Notes: a model not told the origin generated them from the letters alone. Numbered from the stretch's first letter, positions 29,633 to 44,104 are shown. The stretch is DNA of 64,000 bases from Bolinopsis microptera (GCF_026151205.1 NC_087079.1:5103230-5167229), one strand, 5' to 3'. Program-made: numbers and translations.

Positions 29633-30738
29633 GACAAAAAGTCATGTGACGATATCCCGACGATATTCTTAGATGCGATTGGAGGAAAACGATCACGTGC
29701 TACTAATCTGAGACATAGTAGGTAAAACGTCACGTGTATATGGATTTAGAAGCATTCAAAGAGTGACGAGTATCTATGACGAAGTCAAGGGTACAAGTTG
29801 TTTGAAAGCTGTCGCTGGATATATAATAGTTTGGTCTGATAAAGTGATAATGGAAGTTTTCAGAGACAGAATTATTTGAAATGTATTATATTGTATGCAA
29901 TTTCAAATGTATATAATATCTGAGATGCTGCTTACAACTCAACTACATTTGATCAAAGTTCCATGGTCAAACTATCACTCATATATATGAATATATATAT
30001 ATATATATATATAGCCAATTTAGCTACAGTAAATGGAAATATTAATTATTATGTGCATAAATATAATATTTATTAATACGTCCGACATGTTAAGTTTACG
30101 AACCATTATAATATCACAGTATGTCCTACACTTCACATAAAAATAATAATAAATCATCACACCCCCTCCAGTTGTATCAGTATACCATGACCTGTATAAG
30201 AAACTGTTAAATAAAACCTGAACTCTGGAGATCTCTAATGGAATCTTGTAACAATGACCTTTAAAATTTAAATATCACTAAGGACACCCTCTAGAACAGA
30301 ACACATATTTTAAGTCTTTGTGGGAGTGGGACATACTGCTATAAATAAATTAAATATACGTAGTTAAAAGCCTGGACTATAAATAGAGCTTCTATTAATA
30401 GATATGAGAGAGCATGTCTCAATCACATGTAGTCATCCAGAGATCCAGACGCGGGTTACTTCTACCACATTCTAGCTGAATTCCTCACAATCTTTTCAAT
30501 CACTTCGTTCCAGAATATTATTCCTAATAGCTTGTTCAATTCACAGAGATTTTAGTAATGCACTTTATTCTGTCACTTCATCAGAGCATCAGCACTTCAT
30601 CCCTCCTGGAATTAAGTGAAAGTACCGATGTTGTCTAAAAAAAGTAGAATCACACGAAACTACGTTAAATAGGGCTCTCCAAGTCTCCGTATTACATCAA
30701 CCAGAAACACATAATTCACTATGTCTCCACTACAAGAG
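29632..30738. other. Noncoding, AT-rich
   Basis: No gene recognised. A short (AT)n tract lies at about 29988-30013. Confidence 0.55.
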
Positions 30739-30967
30739 GTACTCTAGTCTCTACTCTAGTCTATACTCTAGTCTCAACTCTAGTCTCTACTCTAGTCTCT
30801 ACTCTAGTCTCTACTCTAGTCTCAACTCTAGTCTCTACTCTAGTCTCTACTCTAGTCTCAACTCTAGTCTCTACTCTAGTCTCTACTCTAGTCTCTACTC
30901 TAGTCTCAACTCTAGTCTCTACTCTAGTCTCTACTCAAGTCTCTACTCTAGTCTCTACTCTAGTCCT
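30739..30967. repeat. 12-bp minisatellite, about 19 copies
   Basis: CTCTAGTCTCTA repeats with CTCTAGTCTCAA variants spaced irregularly. Confidence 0.92.
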
Positions 30968-31556
30968 TACTAGGGGTACTCTAGGTCTCCACTACAAGCA
31001 CAGATACACTGAGCTATGCGAGGAATGTTTCCATTTAACAACACTTCTAGACACCGCACCACAATTAGTCGTCTCAGTGCTGGGTGGTATGACAAGTTTA
31101 TTGATAATGCTACTATTGTACCCCTCCTTAATTTATTCCAGGGTTAATATAAGGGGTCGTTAGTAGGGTATCTTAGAGAGTGTAAGATACAGTCCCTCCT
31201 CCTCCTCTCTCTTGGAGGAGACAAGATGTGTGTACCTTTATTGTTGGGCGGATAGTGATGCATATAAAACTATTAAACCTTATATTACTAAGGTACTGTA
31301 AAAGCTCCTCCTCTGTGGGCTCTTGGAGAAGGAGAAGCCTAATCTTACATACTTTTCAGTTAAGAAACGAGCTCAGCAATCAAAGTAAGATTGTATGGTG
31401 CTGGTTTGTATTCGTTCACACGCAATCACACTTGATCACGCTACTAATAATAATATGCATAATACTACTACTATAATACATATAACTAATTATATACTAC
31501 AAAGAGTGAAGAGTCTGATAAGGCAAATAGACACGACTCCAACAAGTTGCACAGTT
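30968..31556. other. Noncoding
   Basis: No supported feature. Two short plus-strand frames here look like chance. Confidence 0.5.
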
Positions 31557-31800
31557 GTGAGAGTATGTACCGCACATACCAGTATGTACCGCACATACCA
31601 GTATGTACCACACATACCAGTATGTACCACACATACCAGTATGTACCACACATACCAGTATGTACCACACATACCAGTATGCACCACACATACCAGTATG
31701 TACCACACATACCAGTGTGTACCACACATACCAGTATGTACCACACATACCAGTATGTACCACACATACCAGTATGTACCACACATACCAGTATGTACAC
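31557..31800. repeat. 19-bp minisatellite, about 13 copies
   Basis: GTACCACACATACCAGTAT repeats; the first copies carry CGC instead of CAC. Open frames in several frames on both strands come from the stop-free unit. Confidence 0.93.
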
Positions 31801-33125
31801 TTGACGTGAACAGACTTTATATTCCCAGATTTAAAAAGGATTTAACTTTCTCCTTGTCATGCGAGTATCAATGTAAATATTCTAATGTTACGGGTGGACA
31901 GGATGGTATTTAATAAATCTCAGAAAATTGTAGCAACTTTGCCAATACTTAAACTTTAAGTTAAAGGTTCGTTCCCCAAAATATGTTGGACTATGAGGGG
32001 CCGGAGATGTTACTTTGAGTGGCAATTTGTTACGGTATTCATCTTTTGACAAATGAGGTCATTATAAATATCAGAATTATAAGATCGCTCTTAGATCATC
32101 ATCACATTTTTATTATTATAATATAGTATGATACACAGAACTGAAATCAGATTTCAACCTGGTAGAAACCGCTACTATTACAATTCGTATAGCTCAATGT
32201 GTTTATAAGATGAACAGAATACCCTAGGGGTTAACAGTGATCTATACTCTAGGACAATATAATATACGGTTACTAGGGAGTTACTAGGGACTAGAAAGTT
32301 ACTAGGGAGTTACAAGAGTTACTAGAGAGAGTTACTAGAGTTACTAGGGAGTTACTAGTAGGGAATAACAATGGAGTTAAAAAGCATTTGATAGAGAGTT
32401 ACTAGAGCGTTACCACTTACCAAGGAATTATTATAAAGTTAATATGGAATTACTAGAGAGTTACTAGGGAGTTACTCTAGAGCGAACTACTAGAGAACTG
32501 TTAGATTAACTAATATCTATGGAGATATGTATGTAATATTATGTATAATATACGCTACCTAAATGTGTGGACGTGATGAGCAGGGCATTGAATACCCTAG
32601 GGATTAACCTGCAGTCTACATTCTAAGACTGGTTGTGTTGACTGTGCAGGTGTATTAAGTTCGCTTGTTTCTAGATTTCATTATCGCACTAAATAACAAA
32701 ATATGGGCGTTATATTATAAGTAAATTACAAGTATTTGGAGTTATCTTTTTCACTTTTAGTAGGGGCTCCTGTAGACCTGGGTCCATTGTCCGAGGCAAG
32801 ATCCAAGACGGAGCCGATGATTCTATTCATAAAGAAAATGTTAAAACTCGGACGCCGAGATGAATGATCCAGCTAAATATAGCTATATAGAGCAAGAAAT
32901 TTCTAACTAAAATAGTCATTTATATGTTTATATATAGATCTTGAACCGGAAGTTACCTTTTTTCACTTTAAAAACTCAACTCTGAACTGAACCTTAACGA
33001 TTACTTACTTCTCACATGGGACCAACTTGCATTACAGTTCCGTAAGTATAATAGCTAGTAAGCTGCAAAGAGTAACTTCTGAGTTAGCCCTAGATCAAAT
33101 ACGTTTTCAACAAAATCTTTGGTCT
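31801..33125. other. Noncoding, with degenerate GAGTTACTAGG repeats
   Basis: 32270-32490 contains irregular copies of GTTACTAGGGA. Short related blocks near 32220 and 32590 share ACCCTAGGG(G/A)TTAAC. No gene seen. Confidence 0.5.
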
Positions 33126-33586
33126 AGCTCTACCGATTGTGTCGGCTAGAGTTCTAGCTCTACCGATTGTGTCGGCTAGAGTTCTAGCTCTACCGATTGT
33201 GTCGGCTAGAGTTCTAGCTCTACCGATTGTGTCGGCTAGAGTTCTAGCTCTACCGATTGTGTCGGCTAGAGTTCTAACTGTACCGATTGTGTTGGCTAGA
33301 GTTCTAGCTCTACCGATTGTGTCGGCTAGAGTTCTAGCTCTACCGATTAAATTGTGTCGGCTAGAGTTCTAGCTCTAACGATTGTGTCGGCTAGAGTTCT
33401 AGCTCTACCGATTGTGTCGGCTAGAGTTCTAGCTCTACCGATTGTGTCGGCTAGAGTTCTAGCTCTACCGATTGTGTCGGCTAGAGTTCTAGCTCTATCG
33501 ATTGTGTCGGCTAGAGTTCTAGCTCTACCGATTGTGTCGGCTAGAGTTCTAGCTCTATCGATTGTGTCGGCTAGAGTTCTAACTCC
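33126..33586. repeat. 30-bp minisatellite, about 15 copies
   Basis: GTTCTAGCTCTACCGATTGT plus GTCGGCTAGA; each unit has TCTAGC and GCTAGA as inverted ends. The 10-codon period gives open frames on both strands, here treated as noncoding. One unit is interrupted by an ATTAA insertion near 33348. Confidence 0.93.
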
Positions 33587-35734
33587 AATTACACAATATC
33601 CCAGGTATTTATGAGAGCCGGGTAACAACCGTTACAAACCTTCATGTTATGAGGCCATACCAATGGTGAATCCTAGTGAATCCTGATTCATGTCTAGATT
33701 GAGAAGTTTCCATTTGTTTTACACTATGTTTGACTATAACACTAGATATTCTATTATTCCAATAACATAATATCATCATAGTCTCGAGTAACGAGACTTG
33801 GGTAATATGGGGAGAGAAGTTTCCATCTCACTCTCTCCTCTCTAACCAGACAACTAAGCTTTACTCCCTCTTCAACAGACCTTGATACACTAATATATTC
33901 TTGATTTTGTAACTGAGGATGAGCGAGCAGAACAATGGAATGATGGAATGATGAGTATTCAACTCATTAACTAAATTCTTTTCTAAATCGTGAAGAGAAC
34001 TACAAACCAGACAAGAATCACTAGAAAGTTGAACCTGTACCAAAGCCCTGTTTTTTACTGCTTAGTTCAAAAACTCAGGTCCATCAATAAACTGTACTCG
34101 TTACTAAGGAGTTACCTTGACAACTGTCGCGTGATAGAACATACTTTGTAATTGAAAGGTAGTTGAAAAATGCGAGCTATGTAACGACGTATTGACGAAA
34201 GAGGTGTCAGGATGAAAAAAGCCTGAAATCACTACTTTGATGTTGCTTTCATTGTTATTGTAACTGGTTGAAGTGAGCGGATAATATATAAGCCAATAAC
34301 GTTTTCTGGTCCATTGTTAATGCTCCTTCCATGATGTAAATGTTGTGAATGAATCAAGACATATTGTGTTTACTCATTATAAAGGGGTAAGTCATACGAA
34401 GTAAAATAAAAGTAAAAATGTATCTTAATCTGCGTAGTATAGATTATAGAATCGTCCAAACAATAACACGATTAACAAAATAGAACCAGTGTTATGATCA
34501 TTAGCAGCTGATCGTGTGATTAGAACATGGTCTTATCTGAAGAGGATATTAAATGGTTCTATAATCTATAAAGAACTAACATTCCATACATCTCTCCGGA
34601 CATATTGAATACAGAGCTACTATCCCTCTGTAAAACTACGTCATAGTTCTGATAGCTTTCTACAGAACAAGATAATGTATCTTGATTGTCCAGAACTGAG
34701 ACAATTTGTAACTTCTTTGTAAATAAATAAAATTTTTTATCGAGGCATGTATCATGATCAAATGCAGATTTAATACTCTGTAGATTTAAAACTTTGTAGA
34801 TTTAATACTCTGGAAGTCCTCTATGCCATCTCTTGTGGCCATTTATATTTGCTAAGTATTATACAGCATTATAAATTTAAAGTGCTCTTAATTCATTATA
34901 TTTTGAAGGTGATGGAAGATAGCACGGCTTTTAAATTATTAACATAAATAAGTTAAAAGTGAACTAATTATGTAAATAGCCAATAAATTTGAATATATAT
35001 AACGAGTTAGTGAATTATAAGGACAGTAATTTGACTATTGACTGCCAACCCGCCAAAACGAACATAACCTCGCTCCCCAGAGAAGAGTTAAACTTTAAAG
35101 TAGAGGTGCTAGCACGTGACTAGCACGTGACTTTTAAGAGTAACTTTATTGGTCAGAACCTGAGTTTTATCTCTATCTCTTCAGGCTCTTTAGCTGGGGT
35201 GTACAATGGTCAATGAACATTGAACCTGGCTAATTGATCTAATATGATATATAATGAGGATGTCTTATTATATCAATTTGTTGGCCAATAAGGAGGTTGC
35301 ACTTTGTTGAAATATAGTGGTTCGGCACCGGCAAGGTTAAGGGGTTACACACAAAAAACAATATTTCATTATCATATTACAGTTCACATAATAGTATCAT
35401 CACCTTCATAGTAATATTATAAAGTTCACATAATTATATATGTAATAAAACAATATCACATTCCTTTTATAGTAGCTAGACAACAAGTTTCTCAGAAAGA
35501 TTAGGAGGAGAAAGAGGAGGAGTTACCACTTAACTAACATTCTCGTAGTCTTGTAGTAGCTATGAAGCCTGCAGCCATGAAGCTACTGAGACAGAAGTGG
35601 TGCAAACCCGGAGGGTTGGTAACCTGGGAATGGTTACTAACTACTAACTACTAACTGGTTGGTAACCTAACGACACTATCGTAACATGGCCCGTGGGGCT
35701 ACTCAAGTTGCGGGGTTGTTTACTTACACTACAT
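33587..35734. other. Noncoding, AT-rich
   Basis: No exon or RNA gene recognised in this 2.1 kb. Confidence 0.5.
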
Positions 35735-36205
35735 TTGAGGGGTTTAGAGGGGATAGAGGGAGAAAGAGAGAGAGAGTTAGAGAGGGAGTTAAAGGGTGGT
35801 TAGAGGAGTTAGAGAGGGAGTTAAAGGGGGGTTAGAGGGAGAAAGATAGGGGGTTGGAGGGAGAAAGAGGGGGTTAGAGAGGGAGTTAAAGCCTTTAACT
35901 TAAAGGGGGTTAGAGGGAGAAAGAGAGGGGGTTAGAGGGAGAAAGAGAGGGAGTTAGAGAGGGAGTTAAAGGGGGTTGGAGGGAGAAAAAGAGGGGGTTA
36001 GAGAGGGAGTTAAAAGGGGGTTAGAGGGAGAAAGAGAGGGAGTTAGAGAGGGAGTTAAAGGGGGTTGGAGGGAGAAAAGGAGGGGGTTAGAGAGGGAGTT
36101 AAAAGGGGGTTAGAGGGAGAAAGAGAGGGAGTTAGAGAGGGAGTTAAAGGGGGTTGGAGGGAGAAAGAGAGGGAGTTAAAGGGGGGTTAGAGAGGGGGTT
36201 AGAGA
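35735..36205. repeat. Purine-rich GA repeat with G-runs
   Basis: Irregular units of GAGGGAGTTAAAGGGGGTTA and GAGGGAGAAAGAGAG. Strand-asymmetric purines with many GGG runs could form triplex or quadruplex structures (inference). A short hairpin GCGATGTTT/AAACATCGC follows at about 36207-36226. Confidence 0.85.
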
Positions 36206-36226
36206 GCGATGTTTAGAAACATCGCA

Positions 36227-37443
36227 CCTCAAATTTGGTGAATCCACACACTACTACACACTGCATATTTTGTTTCTTAATTATATAACATGTAAGTTGG
36301 AGGTCCTGAACTTCTGCATGTATAATGACTAATACACAATCTTGAGAATTTAATAACGTTCTGGAACTTATTTTGATGGTTCTTTAGAAGCAGTGTAGTC
36401 TGATGCACGGATATATAAAATGAGAAGGCAAACAGCGCATCTTATATTCATTTCCTCAGACATGTATTGTCGACTCAACGGTAATTTTGAAGCTTCAGTT
36501 TTTAGTAAGAACTGAGAGGTACGTCATGACCTGTTTGTTTCATTTCAACTTCCGATTCCTTACAGAGTTACAGCTTTACAGTGCAGACAGACTAAACTCG
36601 GGGGTATCGCAGTAGAACATATCGCATTTCAAATATGATGAGGAGTAGTGTCTGCAGTTAGCTACATTATACTTTATCTACAGTAAACTACATCAATTCT
36701 GTAGTAGCTATACCATATCATACCAATACTGTTAGTCTTGTCACTGATGATATAATCATGGTTTTGCATGATTGAAACATTTGTTTGACTCAACCGGTCG
36801 TTTCTATTTGTATCTAGCTTTCGGTTTGCCGATCGAGCACTGTCAGCAGACGACAGTATCACAGTTTACCAGGGTCACGTACAAGAAACTCACATTTGCA
36901 TCTAGATTCCAGCACCATATCTACACAGTGGCTCCCCTGCATTTAATATAGCTTTGTAACGTGTAAAAACCAGATAAACTCCGACTCTTTTACACGACCT
37001 TAGCAGTACCCAGGACTGTCAAGTAGACATGTTTATTCAACAGGGGGAGGCGATTACGGGGGTGAGTTACAAAAGAATATGTTAACCAGTACTAAGGAGG
37101 AGAAAAGAGGAGAGAGAAAAGTGACACGTGCCGTTTAAACATCTCAATTAAAGAGACATTTTGAGAGAGAGAGAGAGAGGTAGGGGGCGAGTGTTGAAAG
37201 TTGTAAAATATATAATACATTATACCCCCTTCAAGATCACACAGTTCTTTATAATATACACAGCTACAGCTCCTCAGTACTTATCTCGGAGATTGGCAGC
37301 GAGAGGTCAGAGGTGTATTATCATAAAGTATTATAAAGTATGATGTCATATATAATAATACGGTCATAATATTTAACGATATTATAGTTGTATAATATTT
37401 GTGAAGGCGCCTAATTGACATCTATCTTAGACAGTATTGTAAT
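36227..37443. other. Noncoding
   Basis: Nothing recognised besides a short (AG)n at about 37163-37180. Confidence 0.5.
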
Positions 37444-38112
37444 CACTCCGAGTGCTAATAGCACTTGTAACAGAATCTTGACTCAAAACGAGACCCCCTA
37501 ACTCCGAGTGCTAATAGCGCTTGTAACAGAATCTTGACTCAAAACGAGACCCCCTAACTCCGAGTGCTAATAGCACTTGTAACAGAATCTTGACTCAAAA
37601 CGAGACCCCCTAACTCCGAGTGCTAATAGCGCTTGTAACAGAATCTTGACTCAAAACGAGACCCCCTAACTCTGAGTGCTAATAGCGCTTGTAACAGAAT
37701 CTTGACTCAAAACGAGACCCCCTAACTCCGAGTGCTAATAGCGCTTGTAACACAATCTTGACTCAAAACGAGACCCCCTAACTCCGAGTGCTAATAGCGC
37801 TTGTAACAGAATCTTGACTCAAAACGAGACCCCCTAACTCTGAGTGCTAATAGCGCTTGTAACAGAATCTTGACTCAAAACGAGACCCCCTAACTCCGAG
37901 TGCTAATAGCGCTTGTAACAGAATCTTGACTCAAAACGAGACCCCCTAACTCTGTGTGCTAATAGCGCTTGTAACAGAATCTTGACTCAAAACGAGACCC
38001 CCTAACTCCGAGTGCTAATAGCGCTTGTAACACAATCTTGACTCAAAACGAGACCCCCAACTCCGAGTGCTAATAGCGCTTGTAACACAATCTTGACTCA
38101 AAACGAGACCCG
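37444..38112. repeat. 56-bp minisatellite, 12 copies
   Basis: Units contain CTCCGAGTGCTAATAGCGCT, TGTAACAGAATCTTGACTCA and AAACGAGACCCCCTAA. The variant AGTGCTAATAGCACT is a perfect inverted repeat; most units have GCGCT instead. Single-base variants recur in a pattern, which suggests block duplications. Confidence 0.94.
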
Positions 38113-38645
38113 TGACCTCTAACTTGAAATCCTATCCATTGTAATATGATTTATTTTCAGAGCTAATAATATGTTTTTTGGAGTGTTGGTTGTTCGTAGA
38201 GCTCAACTTAGATTCTCCAAATTTACCAACAGCTATTATATCAGAATATGGTAAAAACTTCCATTTACACTGTCTATAAGTGTCCCCCACCAAAAAGTCT
38301 CACTAGGAAAGAAACCTTTTCCCAGATCTAAAACAAGTCTGACTACACTAAAAACATCATGATGATCTAACCCTCCCGAACCTGAACTTCACAAGTATCT
38401 CCCCCTACCAAAACACCAAATCAGGTCTTCTTCTTCAAGCCTTCTAACTTTAGCACCTCGCTCACTCAAACCCCGTGCGAGCCGAGAGAGCACATGAGTT
38501 TACTAATCCTACATTCCCTGGGGAGTAGAGGTAATTACAACGTTAATTCCAGTAGTAGATAATTAACTGTTATACTGTAAACACAGCTGCTGTTTGGTGT
38601 GGTGTCACGGGGTTACGTTACAATAACAGGGAGGGGGAGGGGGCC

Positions 38646-38671
38646 GGGGGGGGGGGGGGGGGGGGGGGGGG
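38646..38671. repeat. G homopolymer (26 bases)
   Basis: Uninterrupted G run following GGGAGGGGGAGGGGGCC. Confidence 0.9.
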
Positions 38672-38747
38672 TTTATTGTATGAAAACTGTAGATATTATT
38701 GACTCAAACTCAAATTTAAAAAAACTGGTGTTTGTAATACATTACGT

Positions 38748-39034
38748 CATGACATCTAAATTACCATTGTGCTGCAAGTATTGAACTATATTCCTGTTTC
38801 GGTATTTAAAGCAGTTCTACAGCAGCTGAATATGATTGGAGGTTGAAAACGTGACGTTATTCTTAGCCTGCTATTGGAGGTTGAAAACGTGATCTAATTC
38901 TAAGCCTGCTATTGGAGATTCAGACACTTAAATTATACTGTTCTATAAATTATCAACCTCGGCCTCAGTAGGTTGATAACGAAAATATTGTCATGACATC
39001 TAAATTACCATTGTGCTGCAAGTATTGAACTATA
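38748..39034. repeat. Direct repeat of about 42 bp, 245 bp apart
   Basis: CATGACATCTAAATTACCAT through AAGTATTGAACTATA occurs at 38748-38791 and 38993-39034. Between them GGAGGTTGAAAACGTGA appears twice (38840, 38876). Confidence 0.8.
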
Positions 39035-39268
39035 AGTACACCGCCCCATTCAACCTTTATCATACCAGTAATTAATTGTTAGATAATAGCATAATTATGT
39101 TTCGTTTTAACAATTTAACTTGTTTGATAGCTTTAAACCTCCCGACAAGTAGGCCTTGTAAGACACATTACTCACTTCGTTAGGTTATTACATGTGTGTG
39201 ATGTGTAAAGAAAGGTTTTGTTGTATCATTTATAACAAGATGACAGAATGTGAGACAGTGAGGGAAAT

Positions 39269-40009
<741 letters not shown>

Positions 40010-40477
40010 TCTAATACTCTAATATATTCCTAATACTCTAATTATATTCCTAATACTCTAATATATTCCTAATACTCTAATGTATTCCTTATACTCTAAT
40101 ATATTCCTAATACTCTAATATATTCCTAATACTCTAATATATTCCTAATACTCTAATATATTCCTAATACTCTAATTATATTCCTAATACTCTAATATAT
40201 TCCTAATACTCTAATATATTCCTAATACTCTAATATATTCCTAATACTCTAATATATTCCTTATACTCTAATATATTCCTAATACTCTAATATATTCCTA
40301 ATACTCTAATATATTCCTAATACTCTAATATATTCCTAATACTCTAATATATTCCTAATACTCTAATATATTCCTAATACTCTAATATATTCCTAATACT
40401 CTAATATTATATTTCTAATACTCTAATATATTCATAATATTCCTAATATATTCCTAATACTCTAATATATTCCTAAT
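40010..40477. repeat. 19-bp minisatellite, about 24 copies
   Basis: AATACTCTAATATATTCCT repeats with occasional ATTATATT insertions. Confidence 0.93.
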
Positions 40478-40571
40478 TTAGACCCACCACTTAGTAACAA
40501 AAGTACCAACTGCGTTTTGGAAGAAAATATGACCCACCACCCCAACGTCACGTACGGTACTAAGTGTATGA

Positions 40572-40572
<1 letters not shown>

Positions 40573-40604
<32 letters not shown>
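40573..40604. repeat. C homopolymer (32 bases)
   Basis: Uninterrupted C run. Confidence 0.9.
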
Positions 40605-40605
<1 letters not shown>

Positions 40606-42084
40606 TTTATGAGGAAGTTATATTATGTTCTATCCGAAAGATTACACAAACTGACCATATACATATTTACAAACTAACCACGTACAGGCTTTGACAATAG
40701 CATATTAGAAGAGACCTGCAGCACAATATTACAACTTTTGAGAGTCAGAGGGGCAAGAAAGAACTTTGTGGGAGTCTAGACTTTGTGGGAGTCTAGACTT
40801 AAATTTAGAGCCACAGGGCCGGTTGTAATTTTCAAGTGGTTCAGTCAATATTTTAGAAATGGAACATGTACTACATTTTTGACGGTTTCATTTTATAAAG
40901 GGTCATTGTGATATATTATGTGTACATATTGTTTGAATACTTTAAAAAAACTTTTGAGAGCCATATAAAATTTTAGATACGTAACAAATTTACAAATAAG
41001 CGCAAAATATAGCAGATTGCTCCTTCATGAATTAATCTATAGATGTGAGATGTTTGAAACCGTACTAATGTATCGTGAACACGAAAATGTGCAAGTTTGA
41101 AAATGTGCAAGTTTTGTGAAATGTTGAGAATAACACTGCAATATAACAATGCTACTGAGGCATAAGTAGTTAGTGTATCCTAATAAAACAAGGATATACA
41201 GTAATGAAATAAAGATACAAAAAGGACATACATGTTTACATGATATAATAATCACGTGAAATCTGAAAATGTGTAAGATTACTTACTCACGATACGGGCA
41301 TATCCGTATCAAAGAACTGCAGCTTAGCTACATTTAATGATTATACAACTACAGTTACATTACATAAATTTCTGGCAGTGATAATGAGTCTATATATTAT
41401 GATATGATATTGGAAAACCTTTCACACATTCTCACATTTCTATAGCAAAATTATAGTAACCATATGCATAGAGATCGAGCACTATAACATGGGTTAAACA
41501 AAGATAATAAACGTGAGCTCACTGATACAAAAGTTCTGATAACAGTAAGACTGACATCGTAATGAATTACAAACTGACGTTAATCTTATTTACATACTAC
41601 AAGATTATTAACATACTTATTATTTATGTGAATATAATGCAGAGTAAAGTATTTACGTAAAGTATTTACGTTTAGTAGAGTGATCCTGCCTACAGCGTTA
41701 ACTAAATATAGTCTCCCAGAATCTCAACATGAGGGGACGCTTTATTTGTACGACAAACCAGTTCCAGCTGCTCTACTCTTATGTGAGCAAGTTTTAGTGA
41801 TGTGCTTGTATGTTATACACAAGTATATATATTATGACAATATGATACTGGTATATACACACACATCTTACACTATTTAGGAGGAAATCGTGTGTCACCC
41901 CTCTGTAACACAGAACAGGTCAGTTTGATTTATTTTTATTGTGGTCTGATCATATCTGATGGTTACTAATCCCTCTGAACTCAAATTCCGGATAGTAAAC
42001 TTTAGAAATGTCTAGAGAACTACGTGAAAGAAAGATATTTCTCAATTTTTTCACATCTTATATTAATTCCAATGTTTTCTTGGG
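40605..42084. other. Noncoding, AT-rich
   Basis: No gene recognised. A direct repeat of CTTTGTGGGAGTCTAGA lies at about 40762-40798. Confidence 0.5.
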
Positions 42085-42154
42085 TAAATTTCTATTGATC
42101 CCGTTTGATGGAAAGGAATTATTTGTCGCATCAAACGGGATCAATAGAAATTTA
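42085..42154. other. Perfect 26-bp stem hairpin with 18-nt loop
   Basis: TAAATTTCTATTGATCCCGT... at 42085-42110 is exactly inverted at 42129-42154. The stem is fully paired and stops sharply on both sides. It could be a tiny foldback element or a small-RNA hairpin; no direct evidence for either. Confidence 0.85.
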
Positions 42155-43232
42155 CACATGAAATCATTTCAACTATGCGACTCATAAATAATATTCCAAT
42201 CCGGATTTTACAATAATTCCAATTAAATGCAATAAATCCAGTACCCTCTTCAATGAGAACTTCAGCACTATTGAGTGATGCTCTTATCTATTTAAATTAT
42301 TAACTAACGTCTAGACAGACATAGTGATTGATAAACTCTTAAATTATAAACTCTTAAACGCTTAAATGATCATCTAAGTTTAAAAGATCTAAGAGATGAT
42401 CAAAGTGAATCAAGGGCTATGAGAGTAGAAGGTTAAGCAATTATATAACGTTACTTCTTACTAGTAATGATATGTTATATTATATATTATATATGATAAG
42501 AAGATGAGTTGTAAAATCTAACCTATATTAAGATCAGTTCCTAGCTTGCCAGGCTAGACTCACATGAAATATGGAAATTATCAAATTCAGGAATTATTAA
42601 ATTTTCGTAGATTATACTGAGAAGTTATTTTGAGGTAAAGTGAGGTTATTTTGAGGTAAAGTGTGATTATAATACCGGGGGAATGTAAGGCAAGTCCTTG
42701 TCTACTGTCCAATACGTCTATTGGACAGTGATGGGACCATATATTATAGATTGTTCGCATCACCAATGGGACCAATCTATGTATGAATTTGAATCAATCA
42801 TAATGATAAAAAGATCTTTAACGCTAATTAATTCATTATGATAGATAAGTGTAGTGACCGTCCAATTGACATCAATTAACTTTCAATCTTAACTCATTCA
42901 TCTAACGATAATCCCACATCATTGATAGTCATTGCCAGCCATTCATTCCCGCTGTAAATAATGGGTTCCCGTAATTTCAATTATATTCCAGGAAGCCTCA
43001 CTAATTAATCGAAATAGAAAGGTCGAGATTAGTATAATCCTGATTTGATTCTGAGGTAATTAAAAAATACCGGACTCACCATGTAATAATGGTAACCATG
43101 GTAACCAAGGTGCGATAACCGTATCCAAATTCCAAGTAAAACATATAAGATTGAGCATGTTGTAACTTAAAAGTAATTACAAAAGTATGTATACGGAATT
43201 AAACAACAAAAACAAATAAATAAGTGAACAAT
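42155..43232. other. Noncoding, AT-rich
   Basis: No gene recognised. CCATGGTAACC-type palindromes lie near 43090-43105. Confidence 0.5.
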
Positions 43233-43574
43233 ATGACTGAAGATAGTCACCATAGCAACACCTTTTCAGTTTCCTTCTTAAGTGGTAACTCCATAAATCT
43301 CTTATCTCCAAACTTCGCAATTTTCTTGATTATGGCAAAGAATTCATACAGGCAATGATTGCAAACTTTCAAAACAACTTCAACGGTTTATTTCAACTTG
43401 AATGGAATTGTGTCTCGACCATTTCAAAATCTACAAAACCAACATTTCATGACGATAATCATGCCGGGATTTAAGGTAGAAAAAAGCGAAGTTCTCGAAA
43501 CAGAAGCTACCAAAGAGGACACAATTTACCGTTTCCAAATAATGGGTAACACCACTATCATCATGATGGTCTGA
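43233..43574 (+). pseudogene. Open frame interrupted by one TGA, possible gene remnant
   Basis: From ATG 43233 the frame reads MTEDSHHSNTFSVSFLSGNS and on to KNSYRQ, hits TGA at 43356-43358, then stays open for 71 codons (NGIVSRPFQNLQNQHF, MPGFKVEKSEVLETEATKED) to a second TGA. The residue mix in the second half looks coding, but no family is recognised. It may also be chance in AT-rich DNA. Confidence 0.2.
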
Positions 43575-43875
43575 ATGAGAGCAACTCAAGACACTAATTG
43601 GACCGAGACGGTGCACAGCTTTTATCTAAAAGAGGGGTTACTAAGTTACTAAATTAGTAACTAAGTAACTTAGCCAGCATCGAACTATCCAGTACCATAA
43701 GTTAGTCTCAGTCAGAATATTCAGAATAAAGATAAGTGCACTAAGGGTAGAGGGTAGACAATCCATTTCATAGCCAGAATGACCATATTTGGTCATTTTA
43801 CCTATGTAGCTAGACCATGTGTGAGAAGATTATGTTGTGAGAACTAATACCGACAAAGACCATTTGCATTATATA

Positions 43876-44104
43876 TGGTATGACACGAACATACCATATT
43901 TGGTATGACACGAACATACCATATTTGGTATGAGACAAACATACTATATTTGGTATGACACGAACATACCATATTTGGTATGAGACAAACATACTATATT
44001 TGGTATGACACGAACATACCATATTTGGTATGACACGAACATACCATATTTGGTATGAGACGAACATACCATATTTGGTATGAGACGAACATACCATATT
44101 TGGA
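43876..44104. repeat. 25-bp minisatellite, about 9 copies
   Basis: Units of ATTTGGTATGACACGAACAT plus ACCAT, with ACAC/AGAC variation. ACCATATTTGGTAT forms a partial palindrome across each junction. Confidence 0.92.

Noticed and set aside
31395..31913. Overlapping frames with THTSMYHTYQYVPHIPVC repeats
   Set aside because: 19-bp array read in several frames on both strands.
33139..33628. SARVLALPIV and ARTLADTIGR repeat frames
   Set aside because: 30-bp array, open on both strands.
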